From Streptomyces durmitorensis (lineage in GTDB: Bacteria > Actinomycetota > Actinomycetes > Streptomycetales > Streptomycetaceae), in NCBI RefSeq assembly GCF_023498005.1, contig NZ_CP097289.1, forward strand, positions 8,804,001 to 8,868,000: a DNA stretch of 64,000 bases. The letters are read 5' to 3'. Below, one piece after another: positions 17,890 through 28,799 of this stretch. Each line of letters begins with the position of its first letter. Position 1 is the stretch's first letter. The notes beneath the pieces are model-generated. The model had not been told where the DNA came from, ran no database searches, and saw nothing but the letters and a program-made list of their open reading frames with translations. Both the position numbers and the translations under genes were made by a program.

Positions 17890-17978
17890 GGCGACACACC
17901 AGCCCCGTTCATCCCCTACAGAATCCGCCGTCCCGGGGGCGGGCACAACCGCTGTGCGCCCACAGGACCGGCCGGGGG

Positions 17979-19136
17979 TCAGTCGACCGGCTTGCCCGGC
18001 TCGTCGTGGGTGGAGCAGTGGATGCCGCCGCCGCCCGAAGCGATGGTGTCGATCTGGACGGGCACGATGTCGCGCTTGGGGAAGTGCTCCCGCAGGATGC
18101 TCCGGGCGCGCTTGTCGGCCTTCCGGTCTCCGAATTTGGGCATGAACACGGCGTCGTTGGCCACGTAGAAGTTGGCGTAGCTGGACACGAAGTCGTCGCC
18201 CTCGCCGGTGATCTCGTACAGGTCGGGCTGCGGCAGATCGATGATCTCGAAGGATCGGCCCTTGGCGTCCTTCGCCTTGCTGAGCACGGATTTCGCCTGG
18301 TCGGCCGCGCGTGACCAGGAGTCGGCGGGGGTGTCGGGGTGCGCCCTGTCCAGGAGCACCACGCCGGGGGCGGTGAAGCGTACGAGGCTGTCCACGTGGG
18401 CGTCGGTGATGTCCTGGCCGCGGACGCCGGCCAGCCAGATGACCTTCTTGATGCCCAGGGTCCGCTTGAGCTCGTTCTCGATCTGGGCCTGGCTCTTCCC
18501 GCGGTTGCGGTTGTCGTTGACGATCGAGCTCTCGGTGATGAGGAGCGTGCCCTCGCCGTCGGTCTCGAAGGAGCCGCCCTCGGCGACCAGAGGGGCCTTC
18601 CTGCGGGGGATGTCGTACTCCGCCAGGAGGGTGCGGCCCACCCGGGCGTCGTTCGTGTGCTCCTGCTTGTCGCCCCAGCCGTTGAAGTTGAAGTCGACGC
18701 CGACGACGTCGCCGTCCTGCTCCACGAACACCGGCACGGTGTCGCGGGCCCACAGGTCGTCGACGGCCAGCGGGATGACCTCGACGTCGCGTCCGCAGGC
18801 CTTCTGGGCGGCGGCCTGCTGGTCGGGCCTCGCCATCATCACGACGTACTCGTACTCCGCGATGGTGCGGGCGATCCGTGCGATGTCCTTGCGTACGGAG
18901 GGGAGTTCCTCCTCCCACACCGACTCCAGGGCGGGCCAGGACATGAAGGTGCGCGCGTGGCTCTCCCACTCGGCACCCATGCGCAGTCCCTTGGCCGCCG
19001 TGACCCCGTCACCGGCGGTGCTCGCGGCCCCTGCCGTCCCTTCGCCGGGGCCGCACGCCGATGCACCCAGAACCACGGCGCCGATTCCGGCGAATGCGCG
19101 GAGTGTCGAACGGCGGGAGGGGAGGGGGAGAGACAC
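17979..19136 (-). CDS. Exported agmatine deiminase / peptidyl-arginine deiminase-family protein
   Basis: A 385-residue guanidino-group-modifying enzyme (GME superfamily). Agmatine deiminases convert agmatine to N-carbamoylputrescine and ammonia. The catalytic Cys374 lies in the C-terminal GGGGIHCSTHDEP motif; other family segments are WARDTVPVF, GGSFETDGEG and DAHVDSLVRF. Unusually for the family, the N-terminus is an export signal with SRRSTLRAF (Tat-like) and an Ala/Val core ending ASAC, so Cys28 may be lipidated. The start is the GTG at 19136 with GGAG upstream. It is divergent from a TetR gene, with a dyad and a TTGACT box in between. Confidence 0.85.
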   Translation of the reverse strand: MSLPLPSRRSTLRAFAGIGAVVLGASACGPGEGTAGAASTAGDGVTAAKGLRMGAEWESHARTFMSWPALESVWEEELPSVRKDIARIARTIAEYEYVVMMARPDQQAAAQKACGRDVEVIPLAVDDLWARDTVPVFVEQDGDVVGVDFNFNGWGDKQEHTNDARVGRTLLAEYDIPRRKAPLVAEGGSFETDGEGTLLITESSIVNDNRNRGKSQAQIENELKRTLGIKKVIWLAGVRGQDITDAHVDSLVRFTAPGVVLLDRAHPDTPADSWSRAADQAKSVLSKAKDAKGRSFEIIDLPQPDLYEITGEGDDFVSSYANFYVANDAVFMPKFGDRKADKRARSILREHFPKRDIVPVQIDTIASGGGGIHCSTHDEPGKPVD

Positions 19137-19220
19137 GGTGAACTCCGATCATCGTGATGGGGGCGATGCGGACGGAGCCGTTCTACTACCTCGACCCTGA
19201 CTGCCTCGACTCTGACACAA

Positions 19221-19234
19221 ACTGAAAATTCAGT
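19221..19234. promoter_or_regulatory. Operator-like dyad between the deiminase and TetR genes
   Basis: ACTGAA and TTCAGT (19221-19226, 19229-19234) form a dyad with a 2-bp centre. On the minus strand TTGACT (19238-19233) overlaps it; CAGAGT lies 17 bp further and would be the -10 of the deiminase gene. Such overlap is where a TetR-type repressor usually binds. Control by the adjacent TetR gene is inference. Confidence 0.5.
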
Positions 19235-19340
19235 CAAAGAGAGTGGCCGACTCGAGGCCGTACGGTCGGCCTGTCGCGCGGTTCACCTGCCGGTCGACCG
19301 AGATCAACGGGCCAGGTGTGTCCCGGTAGGGTTTCGATTC

Positions 19341-19922
19341 ATGGCGCCTCGCTCTACTCAGATCCTTGAAGCGGCCGCACGGCTGATCGCCCGTCGCGGG
19401 GTCCGCGGTCTGCGCGTCGAGGAGCTCGCCGCCGAGGCGGGGGTCTCCACGGGGTTGATCTACTACCACTTCAAGGACCGCACCGGAATCCTGCGCCAGA
19501 CGCTGGAGTTCATCAACGACCGTGCCGAGCGCTACACCACCGGTGGCGCTGAGGACGCCGAGCCGCTCGCTCCGCGTGAGGAGCTGGAAGCGGTCCTCCT
19601 CCTGGAGCTGCAGGACACCCCGGTCGTCAGGGAGAACAGTTCCGCCTGGGGCGAGTTGCGTGCCAGTGCCGTCTTCGACGAAGTGCTGCGCGACGATCTC
19701 GCCAGGGCGACCCTGGTGTGGGTGCAGGAGGTGGCGGCCCTGCTCGGGCAGGTGCGGCCGACGGCACCGGCGCCCGCCCTGGCCGCGGCGGGCGAACGGC
19801 TCACTGCCCTGCTCGAAGGGCTCAGCATGCGCTGGCTCAGCGGCGGACTGCGGATCGACCGCGCGCGCGACCTGATGCGCGGTGCCATCGATGCCGAGCT
19901 GGCACTGCTGCGGGAGAAGTAA
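19341..19922 (+). CDS. TetR/AcrR-family transcriptional regulator
   Basis: A 193-residue repressor-type regulator. The N-terminal helix-turn-helix is complete (ILEAAARLIARRGVRGLRVEELAAEAGVSTGLIYYHFKDRTGILRQTLEF), followed by an all-helical ligand and dimerisation domain with no recognised ligand motif. It is divergent from the agmatine deiminase-like gene with a dyad between them, which is the usual TetR arrangement, so control of that gene is the simplest guess. It converges on the AraC gene. Confidence 0.9.
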   Translation: MAPRSTQILEAAARLIARRGVRGLRVEELAAEAGVSTGLIYYHFKDRTGILRQTLEFINDRAERYTTGGAEDAEPLAPREELEAVLLLELQDTPVVRENSSAWGELRASAVFDEVLRDDLARATLVWVQEVAALLGQVRPTAPAPALAAAGERLTALLEGLSMRWLSGGLRIDRARDLMRGAIDAELALLREK

Positions 19923-19997
19923 CTCCAGCCGCCGCGGGACGCTTCCTGCCGCACGCCCTGCGCAGCCCGCGCGAGAGGTCTTGACGAGGGCCCTCCG

Positions 19998-20024
19998 CGG
20001 AACCCGCTCACTGACCGGGTTCCG
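19998..20024. terminator. Hairpin at the TetR/AraC convergent junction
   Basis: CGGAACCCG (19998-20006) pairs with CGGGTTCCG (20016-20024) across a 9-nt loop. The right arm is the last codons of the AraC gene, so the hairpin lies across its stop codon and 75 nt after the TetR stop. It is a shorter stem than the other terminators here. Confidence 0.55.
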
Positions 20025-20982
20025 AGCCTCCCTGGTGGTGGTGGAGGCGGCGCCATTGGCGGGGTGTGGCGCCGTAGGTCTGGTGGAAGCGGCGTGAGAA
20101 GTAGGCGGGGTTGGTGAAGCCCCAGGACCGTGCGACGGCCTCGATCGTGCGGTGGGCGTGCTCGGGCATGGCCAGGTCGTGGCGTGTGCCTTCCATGCGG
20201 CGGCGAATGATCCATTGCTCCAGGCCGAGGCCGCCTTGCTCGCACAGCCGGTAGAGGGTTCGCACGGAGACGTTGTGGGCTGCGGCGATGCTCTGCGGGG
20301 TGAGTCCGGGGTCGGTCAGGCGCGCGCGTACGTAGGCGAGGACGCGGTTGAGGAGGGTGTCCTCCGCGACCGAACGCCGGGTGCGGTCGTCGGCGGCCAC
20401 CGAGACGATGAGGGCGCGGGTGAGTTCCAGGGTGGCGGAGGCCAGGGCCTCGGCGCCGGGCCCGGCGCTGAGCTCGTCGGCGCGGTGATGAAGGTCCCGT
20501 AGATGATGCAGCAGCAGCGGTGCGACGTTGCTGTGCCGCAGCAGCGGTATCGAGGCCCTGACCAGGTGTTCGGGCAGGCCGAGACGTTCGATGTCGACCA
20601 TGAACGCCACGGACAGTCCGCTACCGGACCACGCGTATTCGTAACCGGCGGTCTTGTGGGCCAGGGCCAGTGCGTCCTGGCCCACATGCTGCTGATGCCC
20701 GTTCCAGGTGAACGCGCCCGTCCCCTGGCTCTGGGTGATGATCGAGACGGTGTTCATCGAGTCGAATCGCGCATGTCGCGGGGTGCGCCAGATGCGCATG
20801 CCGGAGCCACGCGTCGCGAACAGGGTCAGCGGGCCGAAGTTCCAGACTTCCAGCTTCTTCCTGATGCCGGTCTCGGGATGTTCCTGCTCCACCGAGCAGC
20901 TGCCGCTCTCCCCGACAGCCACGGCCTGAAAGGCCTCGATCCGGTCGGCGGGAGGTAAGTCCTCCGTGTCCAGAACCAGCAT
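20008..20982 (-). CDS. AraC-family transcriptional regulator
   Basis: A 324-residue regulator. An N-terminal AraC-binding-like/cupin domain (about residues 20-170) is followed by the double helix-turn-helix of the family. The second HTH is clear (RTIEAVARSWGFTNPAYFSRRFHQTYGATPRQWRR), as is the first (LTPQSIAAAHNVSVRTLYRLCEQGG). The ATG at 20982 has a GGGGGGA site upstream. It is divergent from the chloroperoxidase-type pseudogene and the two hydrolases after it, which are its likely targets. The 281-nt divergent gap has no clear dyad apart from the palindrome at the hydrolase ribosome binding site. Confidence 0.9.
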   Translation of the reverse strand: MLVLDTEDLPPADRIEAFQAVAVGESGSCSVEQEHPETGIRKKLEVWNFGPLTLFATRGSGMRIWRTPRHARFDSMNTVSIITQSQGTGAFTWNGHQQHVGQDALALAHKTAGYEYAWSGSGLSVAFMVDIERLGLPEHLVRASIPLLRHSNVAPLLLHHLRDLHHRADELSAGPGAEALASATLELTRALIVSVAADDRTRRSVAEDTLLNRVLAYVRARLTDPGLTPQSIAAAHNVSVRTLYRLCEQGGLGLEQWIIRRRMEGTRHDLAMPEHAHRTIEAVARSWGFTNPAYFSRRFHQTYGATPRQWRRLHHHQGGSEPGQ

Positions 20983-21251
20983 GATCCCCCCAGGGCGGCA
21001 GCAGCGGTCTCTCCGGTGTGGCGCCGTCCTCCGGATTCTTCAACACCGCGGGCGGCTTGGACAGGTGGGCCCAAGCACTGCTGGGCCACCCGCGTCCCGC
21101 TCTTCACCCGTGCCACAGCAGCCACCGCGACGGACGGCGCCTTGGCACCCAGGGAACAGTTCTCGACGCGCAGGGTAAAGAACCTTGCCCCTGGCACTGA
21201 CACGATTCCCCTCACCTGAGTCGGGCACCGACACCGACACCGGCCGCTGAC

Positions 21252-21263
21252 GGGAGCGCTCCC
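21252..21263 (+). promoter_or_regulatory. Palindromic ribosome binding site GGGAGCGCTCCC
   Basis: A perfect 12-bp palindrome abuts the ATG at 21264 and contains the only Shine-Dalgarno-like sequence (GGGAG, 7 nt from the ATG). In RNA its two halves could pair between molecules, or weakly within one, hiding the ribosome binding site. Confidence 0.5.
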
Positions 21264-22088
21264 ATGAGCACCTTCATCACGACCCACGACGGCACGGAAA
21301 TCTTCTACAAGGACTGGGGCAGCGGCCCGCCGGTGGTGTTCAGCCACGGCTGGCCCTTGAACGCCGACGCCTGGGACCGCCAGCTGCACCTGGTCGCCTC
21401 GCACGGCCACCGCGCGATCGCGCACGACCGGCGCGGCCACGGCCGCTCCGGCCAGCCGTGAAGCGGCAACGACATGGACACCTACGCCGACGACCTCGCC
21501 CAGCTGATCGAGACCCTCGACCTGCACGACGCCGTGCTGGTCGGGCACTCGACGGGCGGCGGTGAGGTGACCCGTTACATCGGCAGGCACGGCACGTCCC
21601 GGATCGCCAAGGCCGTTCTGCTGGGCGCGGTGCCGCCCCTCATGCTCAAGACCGACACCAATCCGCAGGGCCTGCCGATCGAGGCGTTCGACGCCATCCG
21701 CGCGGGTGTCTCGGCCGACCGGTCGCAGTTCTACACCGAGCTGAGCCTGCCCTTCTACGGCTTCAACCGGCCCGGTGCGAACGTCTCGCAGGGCGTCTCG
21801 GACGCGTTCTGGCTGCAGAGCATGCAGGTCGGACTCAAGGGGGCGCTGGACTGCATCCGCGCGTTCTCCGAGACCGACTTCACCGAGGACCTGGGCCGCT
21901 TCGACATCCCCACCCTCATCGCCCACGGCGACGACGACCAGATCGTCCCGATCGTGGCTGCCGGCCTGGAGTCGGCCAAGCTCGTCAAGGACGCGACACT
22001 GAAGGTCTATCCGGGTGCTCCGCACGGTCTCGTGGGCGATTTCCAGGACGAGTTCGACGCCGACCTACTCGCGTTCCTCGCCTCTTGA
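21264..22088 (+). pseudogene. Non-haem chloroperoxidase-type alpha/beta hydrolase with an in-frame TGA
   Basis: Read through one stop, this is a full 274-residue cofactor-free haloperoxidase/esterase. Visible are [17 protein letters not shown], the nucleophile elbow VGHSTGGGE, the acid in GDDDQIVP and the final His in APHGL. Codon 66 (21459-21461) is TGA, where homologues have Trp (the usual sequence is QPWxGNDM). The frame continues without shift, and an internal ATG at 21474 could start only a truncated protein lacking the oxyanion strand. One G-to-A change explains it. It may be a recent pseudogene, an assembly error or, less likely, readthrough. Two intact hydrolases follow. Confidence 0.8.
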
Positions 22089-22185
22089 GCCCTCCAGCCC
22101 CTCCAGTTCCTCCAGCCCTGCCGGCCGCCTCCAGCCCCGCCGGCCTCGTCGCCGCCAACCCGCTTCCTTTCCGAAAGGGTTCGTC

Positions 22186-23013
22186 ATGCGTGTTCCCGCA
22201 CTGCGCCGTCCGCTGACGGCACTGGCCGCCGCCGTGCTCATCGTCGTCGGCGCGGTCTCCGCCCAAGCGACCTCCCAGAGACCCGTGCAGGCCGACAAGG
22301 GGCCGAAGCCGACCGTCGTGCTCGTGCACGGGGCGTTCGCCGACGCCTCCGGGTTCAACGACACCATCGCGTCGCTGCAGAAGGCCGGCTTCCCGGTCAT
22401 CGCACCGGCCAACCCGCTGCGGGACACGGCGGGTGACGCCGCCTACATCTCCAGCGTGGTGGACACCATCCCCGGCCCGGTCATCCTGGCGGCCCACTCC
22501 TACGGCGGCGTCGTCATCACCAACGCCGCCCGCGGCCACGCCAACGTCAAGGCCCTGGTGTACCTGGGGGCGTTCGCGCCCGACGAGGGCGAGAGCGCGC
22601 TGCAATTGGCCGGCCAGTTCCCGGGCAGTGAACTGGGCGCCGCCCTGATCCCCCGCAGCTACCCGGTGCCCGGCAGCGAACCGGGCACCGACGGCTACAT
22701 CGATGCCGCGAAGTTCCGGGCCGTGTTCGCCGCCGATCTGCCCGCCTCCCGGACCCGCCTCATGGCGGCCACCCAGCGCCCCGGCAGCGTCCAGGGCCTC
22801 AGCGGCCCCAGCGGCGCACCCGCCTGGAAGTCCGTCCCGTCCTGGTACCTGATTCCGACCGAGGACAAGGTCATCCCGCCCGCGGCCCAGCGGTTCATGG
22901 CCAAGCGCGCAGGCAGCAAGGTGACCGAGATCCGGTCCTCGCACGTGGTCATGGTCTCCCACCCGGAAGCCGCCACCAAGGTCATCAAAGCCGCCCACGC
23001 CGCCACCCGTTGA
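22186..23013 (+). CDS. Secreted alpha/beta hydrolase
   Basis: A 275-residue exported esterase-like protein. The signal peptide (MRVPALRRPLTALAAAVLIV...SAQA) leads into the hydrolase fold: oxyanion segment VLVHGAFADASGF, nucleophile elbow AAHSYGG, the acid in IPTEDKVIPP, and the final His in SSHVVMVSHPEA. The ATG at 22186 has GAAAGG upstream. The 97-nt leader contains a C-rich CCTCCAG-type repeat. It sits between the interrupted chloroperoxidase gene and another hydrolase 14 nt downstream, so the three form one transcription unit. The substrate is unknown. Confidence 0.87.
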   Translation: MRVPALRRPLTALAAAVLIVVGAVSAQATSQRPVQADKGPKPTVVLVHGAFADASGFNDTIASLQKAGFPVIAPANPLRDTAGDAAYISSVVDTIPGPVILAAHSYGGVVITNAARGHANVKALVYLGAFAPDEGESALQLAGQFPGSELGAALIPRSYPVPGSEPGTDGYIDAAKFRAVFAADLPASRTRLMAATQRPGSVQGLSGPSGAPAWKSVPSWYLIPTEDKVIPPAAQRFMAKRAGSKVTEIRSSHVVMVSHPEAATKVIKAAHAATR

Positions 23014-23027
23014 AGGGAAGAACGCTC

Positions 23028-23819
23028 ATGAAACCGGACACCATCGTCCTCATCCACGGCTTCTGGGTGACACCCCGGAGCTGGGAGCACTGGATCACCC
23101 GCTACCAGTCCCAGGGCTTCCGGGTACTGGCCCCCGCGTACCCCGGATTCGAGGTGGAGGTGGAGGCGCTCAACGCCGACCCCACGCCTATCGAGGAACT
23201 CTCCGTCCCCTCGATCATCTCGTCGCTGGAGAAGCTGATCGACGGCCTCGGCACGCAGCCGATCATCATCGGCCACTCCGCCGGCGGGGTGTTCACCCAG
23301 ATCCTTCTCGACCACGGATACGGCAGTGCCGGAGCAGCCATCAACTCCGCGCCCACCGAAGGGGTGGCGACGGTTCCGCTGTCACAGCTGAGGGCGACGT
23401 TTCCCGTGCTGAGGAACCCGGCCAACCGGCACAAGGCCGTCGGATTCACCTACGACCAGTGGCGCTACGCCTTCACCAACACCTTCCCCGAGGACGAGGC
23501 CCGCGCCCTGTACGAGCGCTACCACATCCCCGCCTCCGGCCATGTGTTCTGGGGGAGCGCGCTCGCGAACATCCACCCCGGCCACGCCGACTCGTACGTG
23601 AACTACCGCAACGACGACCGGGCTCCGCTGCTGTTCGTCTCGGGTGAGAACGACCACCTGATGCCGCCGAGGATCCAGCAGTCCAACGCCAAGCACTACA
23701 AGTCGAACACCGTCACCGACATCGTCGAGTATCCGGGGCGATCCCATCTGATGCCCGCCCAGAGCGGCTGGGAGGAGATCGCCGACCACGTTCTGGCCTG
23801 GGCCCTCGACCACACCTGA
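23028..23819 (+). CDS. Cytoplasmic alpha/beta hydrolase
   Basis: A 263-residue alpha/beta hydrolase without a signal peptide. Motifs seen are VLIHGFWVTPRSWEHW (oxyanion), GHSAGGVFTQ (nucleophile Ser), SGENDHLMPP (acid) and YPGRSHLMPAQ (His). The ATG at 23028 has GAAGGGAAG just upstream and follows the previous gene by 14 nt, indicating co-transcription and possibly translational coupling. It resembles non-haem chloroperoxidase-like and carboxylesterase families; the substrate is unknown. Confidence 0.87.
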   Translation: MKPDTIVLIHGFWVTPRSWEHWITRYQSQGFRVLAPAYPGFEVEVEALNADPTPIEELSVPSIISSLEKLIDGLGTQPIIIGHSAGGVFTQILLDHGYGSAGAAINSAPTEGVATVPLSQLRATFPVLRNPANRHKAVGFTYDQWRYAFTNTFPEDEARALYERYHIPASGHVFWGSALANIHPGHADSYVNYRNDDRAPLLFVSGENDHLMPPRIQQSNAKHYKSNTVTDIVEYPGRSHLMPAQSGWEEIADHVLAWALDHT

Positions 23820-23931
23820 CCGAGTCCGGTTCACCCACCTGCACGCGATGGCGGACGTGCCTGCGGGCGACGGCCTTGCGGTGTCGGTTACGGTCCAAGG
23901 CCGGATGAACGGCAGGACCGAGGGAGTGGTC

Positions 23932-24456
23932 ATGGCGCAGCAATTGGGGCCGCTGGAGCTGACCGAGGGCCGGTGGGTGATCGGGGACCCGACGCGGAAG
24001 GAGGGTCTGTACGTCGTGCTGACCCCCGAGGGCGTTGAGCAGCACCGGCGCGGCGAGGCGGCTCCTCAGGAGTCCGTCCGATGGTCCCAGTTCGTGGAGC
24101 TGGGGGTACGCGCCGGCTGCAAGAACTGGCACCTCACCCGCTTCGGGGGCTTGGCCGGGGCGTTCGCCCCCGGTGCCGACATGGGCCGCGACGGCTGTTC
24201 CCTGCAGGGCATCCTGCGCCACCCCTACGAGCACTGGTCGGTGCGGTACACGCATCACGAGCGCAGCTACACCGGCGGGCACGTCATCGTGTTGAAGGCC
24301 CTGTTCGACCAGCTCGACGAAGCGAAGGCACTGGAGCGGCTCGGCGATCCCCGGTGGCTGGGCGCGGCGGTCGCAGAGCTGTCGACCTTCACCTCGTGGT
24401 ACGCACCCAGGGGCACCCGTCTGGTGGAGGAGACCATCCGCGGTCTCATCGCCTGA
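23932..24456 (+). CDS. Hypothetical protein
   Basis: A 174-residue soluble protein of unknown function. I do not recognise a family. It is rich in Trp/His (WSQF, CKNWHLTRFGG, HPYEHWSVRYTHHERSY) and ends in a helical segment. No signal peptide or membrane span is visible. The ATG at 23932 has GGGAG 4 nt upstream, and the third-position GC bias supports coding. It stands alone, 112 nt after the hydrolase cluster. Confidence 0.75.
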   Translation: MAQQLGPLELTEGRWVIGDPTRKEGLYVVLTPEGVEQHRRGEAAPQESVRWSQFVELGVRAGCKNWHLTRFGGLAGAFAPGADMGRDGCSLQGILRHPYEHWSVRYTHHERSYTGGHVIVLKALFDQLDEAKALERLGDPRWLGAAVAELSTFTSWYAPRGTRLVEETIRGLIA

Positions 24457-24483
24457 TCAGGCACCCGCTCCCGTCGGAACCTC

Positions 24484-24512
24484 TTGACCCCCTGTGGCCC
24501 CTGCCATTAAGT
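24484..24512 (+). promoter_or_regulatory. Candidate sigma-70-type promoter for the leader ORF and xdh genes
   Basis: TTGACC (24484-24489) is followed, after 17 bp, by TTAAGT (24507-24512) within CATTAAGTT, an AT-richer patch in GC-rich surroundings. A 13-bp direct repeat GTCGACCTGTATC (24523-24535 and 24537-24549) lies just downstream, in the expected leader. The boxes are a moderate match only. Confidence 0.45.
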
Positions 24513-24572
24513 TGCGGGGGCCGTCGACCTGTATCTGTCGACCTGTATCCACCGGAAGGAGGCGACCAGCGG

Positions 24573-24650
24573 ATGAACACCAGCTCTGATCTCGGTCGCC
24601 TCGCCCAGCGCACCGTCTGGGTTCCCGGCCGGATCGCGCACGGCGCCTGA
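24573..24650 (+). CDS. Small ORF (25 aa), possible leader peptide of xdhABC
   Basis: A 25-codon ORF starting MNTSSDLGRLAQRTVW, preceded by the strongest ribosome-binding sequence in the region (GGAAGGAGG at 24553-24561, 11 nt before the ATG) and a candidate promoter. Most codons end in G or C. A hairpin follows 12 nt after its stop, and xdhA begins 220 nt downstream. Size, position and hairpin fit a cis-acting leader peptide, but there is no run of one amino acid that would point to a sensed tRNA. It could instead be a stand-alone microprotein. Confidence 0.5.
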   Translation: MNTSSDLGRLAQRTVWVPGRIAHGA

Positions 24651-24662
24651 GCGCGCCGTTCT

Positions 24663-24685
24663 GATGTGCCCGTGCGCGGCACATC
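24663..24685 (+). terminator. Hairpin downstream of the leader ORF (attenuator-like)
   Basis: GATGTGCC (24663-24670) pairs with GGCACATC (24678-24685) over a 7-nt loop. It lies between the small ORF and xdhA and has no T-tract. It could be an intrinsic terminator of the short transcript or part of an attenuation switch. Confidence 0.4.
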
Positions 24686-24872
24686 CGTGCCCGCCCGTCC
24701 GCGGCACGTTCCGGGTTTCCCGTAACCCCTTTTCCTGACTTCTCCCGGCACGTCACTCTTGTGTGCCGTCTTGCGCCCGCTCCGCTCACGTGGCGCCTCT
24801 GAGCACAGAAAGCTGCCCGAAATTGGCGAACATGATGAATCGACCGCTCGTGCACCGAAACGAAGGCCTGTC

Positions 24873-26350
24873 ATGACAGCGGCGCGGATCACCGTCAACG
24901 GAAAAGAAGCGCCGCTCTCCCCGGCTGCGCCCCACACCACCACGCTGGACTTTCTGCGGGAGCGTGGTCTCACCGGCACCAAGGAGGGCTGCGCCGAGGG
25001 TGAATGCGGCGCCTGCTCGGTCCTGGTGGCCCGTCCCGGGGTGGACAAGCCCACCGACTGGGTGGCGGTCAACGCCTGCCTGGTGCCGGCCGCGGCCCTC
25101 GACGGTCAGGAGATCATCACCTCCGAAGGTCTCGCCACGGTCGGCGAACCCGGCACACCGCCCACGCTGCACCCGGTGCAGGAGGAGATGGCGGTCCGCG
25201 GCGGCTCCCAATGCGGTTACTGCACACCGGGATTCATCTGCAGCATGGCCGCCGAGTACTACCGCCCCGACCGCTGCGCGCACGCGACCTCGACCGACAG
25301 CGCCGAGCCGACCGAAGGCATGGATGCCGAGCACGGTCCGAACGGGTTTGATCTGCATGCGCTGAGCGGAAACCTGTGCCGCTGCACCGGCTATCGCCCC
25401 ATTCGCGACGCCGCGTTCGCCGTCGGCACGCCCACCGACGAGGACCGGCTGGCGCAGCGCCGCGAGCAGTCTCCGCCCGCGCCCGCTGCCACCGAATACA
25501 CCCAGGACGACCGGGCGTTTCTGCGGCCGGGCACCCTGGCGGACGTACTGCGGCTGCTGCGTGAGCGGCCCGACGCGGTGGTGGTCGCAGGCTCCACCGA
25601 CTGGGGCGTGGAGGTGAACATCCGTGCCCGCCGCGCGGACTGCGTGGTCGCCGTCGACCGGCTGTCCGAGCTGCGGGAGTTGCGCGTCGCGTCGGATCAC
25701 GTCGAGATCGGGGCGGCGCTGACGCTCACCGAGATCGAACGCCGCCTCGACGGCCGCGTCCCGCTCCTTGGCGAGCTGTTCCCGCAGTTCGCCTCCCGGC
25801 TCATCCGCAACAGCGCGACCCTCGGCGGCAATCTGGGTACCGGCTCGCCCATCGGTGACAGCCCGCCGGCGCTGCTCGCCCTTGAGGCATCGGTGGTGCT
25901 CGCCGCCGCCGACGGTGAGCGCGAGGTCCCCCTGTCCGACTACTTCACCGGCTACCGGCAGAGCGTGCGCCGCCCCGGTGAGCTGATCCGCGCGGTGCGC
26001 GTCCCGCTGCCGCTGGCACCGGTCGTGGCCTTCCACAAGATCGCCAAGCGGCGCTTCGACGACATCTCCAGCGTGGCCGTCGCCTTCGCGCTCGACATCG
26101 AGGACGGCTTCGTACGCAAGGCACGCATCGGGCTCGGCGGCGTGGCCGCGACCCCGATCCGCGCCCGCACCGTGGAGACGGCACTGGAGGGCGAGCCGTG
26201 GGTGCCCGAGACGGTCGAGGCCGCGGCCCAGGCCCTGCGGGCCCAGGGCACGCCCATGAACGATCACCGAGCGAGCGCCGCCTACCGCTCCGCGATGCTC
26301 GGCCAGAGCCTGCTGAAGCTGTACGCACAAACCACCGAGGGTGTGTCGTC

Positions 26351-26354
<4 letters not shown>
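24873..26354 (+). CDS. xdhA: Xanthine dehydrogenase small subunit (2Fe-2S + FAD)
   Basis: A 493-residue electron-transfer subunit of a xanthine dehydrogenase-type molybdenum hydroxylase. An N-terminal plant-type 2Fe-2S domain has Cys40, 45, 48 and 69. The second, helical 2Fe-2S domain has Cys114/117 (CGYC) and Cys169/171 (CRC). Between these pairs is an acidic insertion of about 30 residues (from AHATSTDSAEPTEG onward). The FAD domain follows (about 215-390, with AGSTDWG and SATLGGNLGTGSPIGDS), then the CO-dehydrogenase-flavoprotein C-terminal domain. It takes electrons from purine hydroxylation and would pass them to NAD+. The stop overlaps the xdhB start (ATGA), so the two are coupled. Confidence 0.93.
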
Positions 26355-28798
<2,444 letters not shown>

Positions 28799-28799
28799 C

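Noticed and set aside
15427..18969. A 1180-codon minus-strand frame covering the phosphatase and the deiminase gene
   Set aside because: The first 360 codons are a shadow of the deiminase frame. The PAS-SpoIIE protein begins at 17889.
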